From the NCBI GenBank assembly GCA_964017185.1, contig OZ024880.1, positions 36,112,329 to 36,176,328 of the forward strand: a stretch of 64,000 nt of DNA, written 5' to 3'. This DNA comes from Rugalucina vietnamica. Its lineage: Eukaryota > Mollusca > Bivalvia > Lucinida > Lucinidae. Shown piece by piece: positions 59,596 through 64,000 of the stretch. Made by a program: the position numbers and the translations under genes. The stretch's first letter is position 1, and each line of letters begins with the position of its first letter. The notes under the pieces are model-generated. The model was not told the origin of the DNA. It saw only the letters and a program-made list of their open reading frames with translations, and did no database searches.

Positions 59596-60898
59596 ATAAT
59601 CAACGTCAACCTGACGTCCAGTCCTGACGTCAGTGGACGTATTGATATGACGTCGAAATGACGCCGGATTCAAACGTAAGTCTAACGTCATATGTCGACA
59701 GAGTTAGCTGCCCTTGAACTGACATAATTTCTTGCGCAAATTATGTAACAAAATCAAATTCAAATAATAATTTCAACATTGCCACTTTTAAAAAAGTCAT
59801 ATCTAGGTCTCGTATCGGAAATCACATATTTCGCCCACCATGCTTAATTTAGAAAAAATAATTATTTGTTAATCAAAATAAAGTCTTTCACTAAATTATT
59901 AAACCTTCTTTTAAGACGAAAATGAAATTTGTATATTTTAATACTTATTTCACCATTTTAAATTATTGATTGTTCACAATAGTCTTATTATTTACACTAA
60001 TGTCTTATTTGTTTTAGCACCATACAGCAATAAAATTTGACATAAATAAGATATACCATTGCAACATCAGAGCGATTTAACATCTTAAACATTTTGTATA
60101 TCCCGAATAACTCTATCAAAGGAGTGAAAGGGAAATAACAATAGTGCACAACCGCACTTCTGAATCCACTTCAGGATTTCAGAATGTTAATTATAATTAC
60201 ATTCACGATATCGGTTTTAGCACGTCAGATTTACGTCTGTTTTTGACGTCAAACAAACTTTCAAAATCAACCTAACCCCAACGTCATTATGACGTCACAT
60301 TTGAGACATCAAACCAACGTTGTTTTTCTGACGTCAGAATGACGTCTGTTTTTGACGTCAGACTGACGTCTGTTTTTTGACGTCAGAATAACGTCTGTTT
60401 TTGACGTCAAACAAACTTTCAAAATCAACCTAAATCCAACGTCATTATGACGTCGGAGTCTGACGTCTATCTGACGTCCAACCGACGTCAAATGTCTGCT
60501 GGGTATGTTTTACAGATATATTGTGCTTACATCGCCAATACCTATCATAAATGTGTTTTTATTGTTACATGTCCTTCATAAGGGGTTTCAGATGCAAAGT
60601 ACAAGGTAAAAAGCTAGTTTTAGTAGCAGAAACAACACAACAAGTGTCAACAGTGTAGTTATTACGCAAAAATGGGCGTGGCCTAGAAAAAGAGCCCATA
60701 GAATTGGCTCGAAGAGTCGGAAAAATTGAACCCCATCATTTTCCATAATAATAACACACAAACAGTCGTTTAAAGCAAAGAAATAAATTTTAGCACGAAA
60801 ATCGCACGGGAATACATCTCGACCCTCACTACTTGGTAAACAATGAAGATTACTGGATTTTGCATGAAATAATATAGGTCCGTCTTTGCCAATCTTAA

Positions 60899-62073
60899 CC
60901 TTTAGCATGCTGAGCAATATAGTGAAATCAATATGGCAGCCCACTGACGTTTTTTCCAATTTTTTTCCGTGTTTTCTTAATTTTTGAGCCATAAAAACAG
61001 CTGAATAAATTCAACAAACGCTGTAAACAAATCTACTTTCGGTTTCGGAAGTCTTTGTTACGCCGATTTCTAGCGTAAAAATTCATCATATGTACCGTTA
61101 CGATGTCATATTTCGGGTGTAAATGCACCCAATTTTCCATTTACCAGCGAAAAAAGCGCTGAAAATGCATTTCTAATGCAAAAATAACGAAAATCCGATC
61201 AAAATCGGCCGACAAATCGGTCCCAAAACCACAAGCCGCCATGTTGTTTTCGGCTGAGGCTATCCGCACGACGGTCGTGCCGATAAGCGGCGTTATCCGC
61301 ACAGGTATGCTACAGGTATTGGCTATCGGCACGACGGGAATATAAGATTTTCTAACAAGCTTACGTATGCATTAAACTTTTAATTTGTCATTAAATAAAT
61401 TAAAGATGTGTTTAGCTATTGAAATACATTCAAAATTGACATTTTTGTTAGTTATGAATAAGAAAACTAGTTTGACTTGATTAATCCAGCTGATGTAAAC
61501 TGAATCAAAGTAGATTTGTAACAGCGGATAAAAATATAATCATTGCATTTTTTTAATTGTGTTACTGAAATGTTTCCATACTCCATTGTTAAAATCAAAG
61601 GCTGTTTATTCTTTTGGATTACCACATTATTTCATTATTTAGGTAACGATAATTACTGTCTCACGACTGATTTTTACAGGTAAATTTACAGGTAAGTCAA
61701 TTTCAGCAAAATAACAATTTTGTTAATTAAAAAGTAAAAAATCCTGCATGTGTAATATTCTGTTTCAGTTTTGAAGCCAGTGTAATATATTTTTCAACTT
61801 AAAATGTATCAATTTCTAAACAAATTTAACATTTGGATATCGATTTCCCGGATATCGATAAGCGGCGTTATCGGCACGACCGTCGTGCGGATAGCCAGTG
61901 TCGTTGTTTTCATGCGCAACTGTCTGGGCATCGCTCATTAATATTCATAAGTAGGCAGTGGGCGAAAAGTGCGGGAAATTTGAAAGCGTTTTTTCTTGTC
62001 GACCGCAGTCGCCTCTAGTTGGCACAGATAGGTATTCCACGGGTGACCGCAGTCGCCTACAGCATGCTAAAGG
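60899..62073. mobile_element. piggyBac-like MITE, 1175 bp
   Basis: Ends CCTTTAGCATGCTG and CAGCATGCTAAAGG, each preceded or followed by TTAA (60895-60898, 62074-62077), the piggyBac target and end pattern. It lies just beyond the stray 58-bp unit. A direct repeat GACCGCAGTCGCCT occurs near the right end. Contains a nested element (61256-61902). Confidence 0.65.
61256..61902. mobile_element. Nested TIR element with CACGACGGTCGTG dyads
   Basis: GGCTATCCGCACGACGGTCG on the left is mirrored by CGACCGTCGTGCGGATAGCC on the right, each followed by GCCGATAA-type sequence. About 645 bp, no coding, inside the piggyBac-like element. Confidence 0.55.
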
Positions 62074-62796
62074 TTAACAAACTCCCTGTATTTCCCCTAC
62101 ACTTAAGAAAAAAAAAAATGGGTCGGTACCCTGTCCTTCTCCATGGTTACAGATGACTGATGTGTTGTGGTTTCAAGTCACACTTCTATATTTGTAATTC
62201 AGTAATCATAAATAAATTTCTTGATACTATGAACTTTACATTTGTTGTCTTCTTGAACTTTCAAAGGAGTCATTATGAAACAGTCTGAAGTATGAAGATA
62301 TTACACTGAGGTAATTATTGCTAGAAAACACCCACTGACTCGCAATGATATTTGGTTTATTAGAAGCTAGAGAACTTAATTAAATAACACTGCTTCTATT
62401 GTCACAGTCACACCTCAGCATATACAGTAAATCTCCTCCTCAGAAAGATCAATAAAAGATGATTATATTTTCCTTTTAATTGGAAAGAGCCAGACTACAA
62501 CCTTGACATCTAATTCTTGGTATTGAAACTGCGGAAACCTTCATTAAAGACGTAAATAGCGGTCTTAAATGCTTAAAAAGCAGCCTTAAGGCTTAAATAG
62601 CAGCATGCCAGAGACACATTACCAATTTCCAGCTTTACAACATTAAGGATGCATTCAACTTTATTATAATAGTGACAAAAGCTAACTTGCAGAATACACA
62701 GTTGATCCAGATCAGATAACTCATAATGATCTGCCTCAATACACTTATTGATAAAGTTTCAAAATTTTGCTAAATAGATAAGACAAACATATTTAA
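62074..62796. other. Non-coding, nothing recognised
   Basis: AT-rich. A repeated GGCTTAAATAGCAG / GGTCTTAAATGC echo at about 62560-62610 is the only structure noticed. Confidence 0.3.
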
Positions 62797-63495
62797 AGCC
62801 AGATGTACGTAATTGAAGGCGCTCAAAGGAACGTGCGTATCTAAGGGTCGAAACGTCATTTTTACGCCGCATTCGTAACGTCGGTTTTCGCTCGAAACGT
62901 CATTTCAAGCGTCAGTTTACGTTCGGAATACAAAACTATGTTCATACAATTATGCAGAGGACTTCAGGAATGTAAACATTTTGATATTATTTCTTATTTT
63001 TGCTCAAAATAATGATTTTGGACATGTTATCCCAAAGAAAACAGAATTTGCATGACAGTTAAAATATTGAATGCTAAAAAGCGTCGGAGATTTTGGCGCA
63101 AAATCGACGTCGCGCATAAAATGTACTGAATTCAGCAACGACTACCTCTCTTCGCACGCTTAATGCAGGAAAACAAATCCGGTAACTAAGGACTTTCTCG
63201 TTATCTACCTGTAGTTCAGGAATTTCTGTAACACATATCAGTTTTTTAAAAAATCCTACCGTGGATTTTTTTAAATAAATAAAAAAATCAACAAAAAAGG
63301 GGTCTAAAAATCGCATTTTACGTTGACGTCAATGTATTTTCGCTCTCAAATTTGACGATTTCGAAGGCCGATATCTCGGAAACAAGCTCGGAACGGTATC
63401 GATTTCTTTTCATTTTCGTATGCAGGACATCAAAATATACTCACATGCAAAAAATAAAAATTTTCTACCGTGAGGTCAATTACGTACATCTGGCT
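62797..63495. mobile_element. TTAA-flanked TIR element, 699 bp
   Basis: AGCCAGATGTACGTAATTGA at the left and its reverse complement at the right end, with TTAA directly outside both (62793-62796, 63496-63499). The interior is rich in CGTC/ACGT words (AAACGTCATTT twice). The first bases AGC are not the CCY usual for piggyBac, so the superfamily is uncertain. Confidence 0.6.
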
Positions 63496-63743
63496 TTAAG
63501 AGGTGCTATTAAGACTTTGTTTCATTGTCAAGTCAGATTATTTTTCTTTAATTAAGAGGCAAATTGTTTTTGGACTGACATAAATTCTTGATATTGCATT
63601 TTTTTTTATTTCTTTTTTTCAAAAAATGATCAAATGCATAAATTCAGTGCTAAAAATTTAAACGGTATCTATATTAAAGGTAATATTATACGGGTGCAGA
63701 CTTTCCTATATGTCTGCACTCAGAACAGTTGTTCACATATATT

Positions 63744-63953
63744 TGAGCCGTCGCATGCAAAAACTAAGACACAGATCAGCTTCGCAGAAACTGCAAAGCT
63801 GATCAGCGCCTTTGTTTTCGCCACAGGGATAGCACAATTCCTCTTCTTAAATCTGAAATTTCAAGCTTCTAACCTTCTTTTGTGGTAGAACAGCTCGGTT
63901 TGATTCGAACATGGTCGGAACCCAAATTGTTGGTTTTCTCAGGCACAGGCTCA
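63744..63953 (+). mobile_element. GGCTCA-TIR palindromic MITE, copy n
   Basis: TGAGCCGTCGCATGCAAAAA to TTCTCAGGCACAGGCTCA with the core CAGATCAGCTTCGCAGAAAC mirrored. Slightly shortened on the left. Confidence 0.6.
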
Positions 63954-64000
63954 TATTCTTCCACTGTTTCTTATGACATGACTCATAATTCGATAATAGA

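Larger units (their letters stand above)
57889..60503. mobile_element. 2.6-kb foldback element rich in TGACGTC
   Basis: Ends CCCAGCAGGCACCTGACGTC and GACGTCAAATGTCTGCTGGG, flanked by TA (57887-57888, 60504-60505). The arms are about 1 kb each and mirror one another: TGACGTC-dense outer parts, then for example CTCCTTTGATAGAGTT (58501) against AACTCTATCAAAGGAG (60110), GAAAGACTTTATTTTGATTAA against TTAATCAAAATAAAGTCTTTC, and GGGCAGCTAACTCTG against CAGAGTTAGCTGCCC. A second CCCAGCAGGCATCTGACGTC at 58947 may be a nested end. No coding. Confidence 0.75.
46344..60838. mobile_element. 14.5-kb unit with long inverted terminal repeats
   Basis: Left arm from GTGAGGGTCGAGATGTAAG; right arm, read inward in reverse complement from 60838, from GTGAGGGTCGAGATGTATTC. 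Shared blocks include GCGATTTTTGTGCTAAAATT, GGGGTTCAATTTTT and CCACGCCCATTTT. The match resumes at GTGGGTGGGGTAATTTAATG (46680) against the reverse complement just left of 57889, because a 2.6 kb foldback element was inserted into the right arm. The arms thus exceed 340 bp. TA flanks each end. The interior contains only other mobile elements and non-coding DNA. Confidence 0.55.

Noticed and set aside
46344-60838. Polinton/Maverick transposon
   Set aside because: Length, long TIRs and AG...CT-like ends are suggestive, but no polymerase B, integrase, protease or ATPase frame is visible and no 6-bp target duplication can be read.
60588-60992. 134-codon minus-strand frame with hydrophobic C-terminus
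   Set aside because: It overlays the right arm of the 14.5-kb inverted repeat and the edge of the piggyBac-like element. The homologous left arm does not conserve it.
46050-64000. First exon (helix 1 and start) of the zinc transporter
   Set aside because: Scanned the minus strand by eye for a start codon and a helix 1 segment joining in phase 1 to GGAISNSLA; nothing convincing, so it probably lies outside the window.

Overview
This is a eukaryotic nuclear window, almost certainly from a bivalve mollusc. The evidence is split genes with GT-AG introns, a very dense load of short inverted-repeat transposons, tRNA-derived SINEs, and elements made of a (GACGGAC)n microsatellite plus a 145-330 bp tandem core of the kind called pearl elements or non-autonomous Helentrons in bivalves. 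There are no operons, no CRISPR arrays and no prokaryotic signals. The species cannot be fixed from the sequence.

Four cellular genes can be supported. (1) An intronless short-chain dehydrogenase of the L-xylulose/carbonyl reductase type at 4820-5560 (+). (2) An intronless TRIM-like protein (two B-boxes, coiled coil, C-terminal beta-propeller, no RING) at 10451-12289 (-). (3) The 3' half of a PLP-dependent acidic amino-acid decarboxylase (glutamate / cysteine-sulfinate decarboxylase group) on +, rebuilt from five exons at 12948-13026, 14844-15043, 15899-15953, 22028-22117 and 24439-24615; these join in frame into 199 codons plus stop. (4) A vesicular zinc transporter of the SLC30A2/3/4/8 (ZnT2) group on -, rebuilt from seven exons between 46049 and 34417; these join in frame into 343 codons plus stop and lack only the start and first membrane helix.

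Both split genes carry exon-scale tandem duplications. The decarboxylase has about five versions of its terminal exon and a 48-bp duplication that copies a 5' splice site. The zinc transporter has a decayed second copy of one exon and a 58-bp array that repeats a 3' splice site five more times.

Layout. 1-4.2 kb: Harbinger-like MITE, then a Penelope-like reverse transcriptase with a tandemly doubled 3' region. 4.8-5.6 kb: dehydrogenase. 5.7-10.4 kb: decayed repeats and a LINE 3' tail. 10.4-12.3 kb: TRIM gene. 12.9-25.4 kb: decarboxylase exons, with a near full-length APE-type LINE (17.3-21.5 kb) and a 1.8 kb satellite-bearing element in the introns. 25.4-34 kb: MITEs, a 792-bp tandem duplication, SINE and Helentron-like copies. 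34.4-46.3 kb: zinc transporter, with introns full of two palindromic MITE families. 46.3-60.8 kb: a nested stack in which a 14.5 kb unit with long inverted terminal repeats sits in the zinc-transporter splice-site array. It contains a 7.4 kb mariner-ended unit, which contains a Helentron-like copy, a Penelope fragment and further insertions. 60.9-64 kb: TTAA-flanked elements and a last MITE copy.

All family assignments come from reading motifs by eye; no database search was run.
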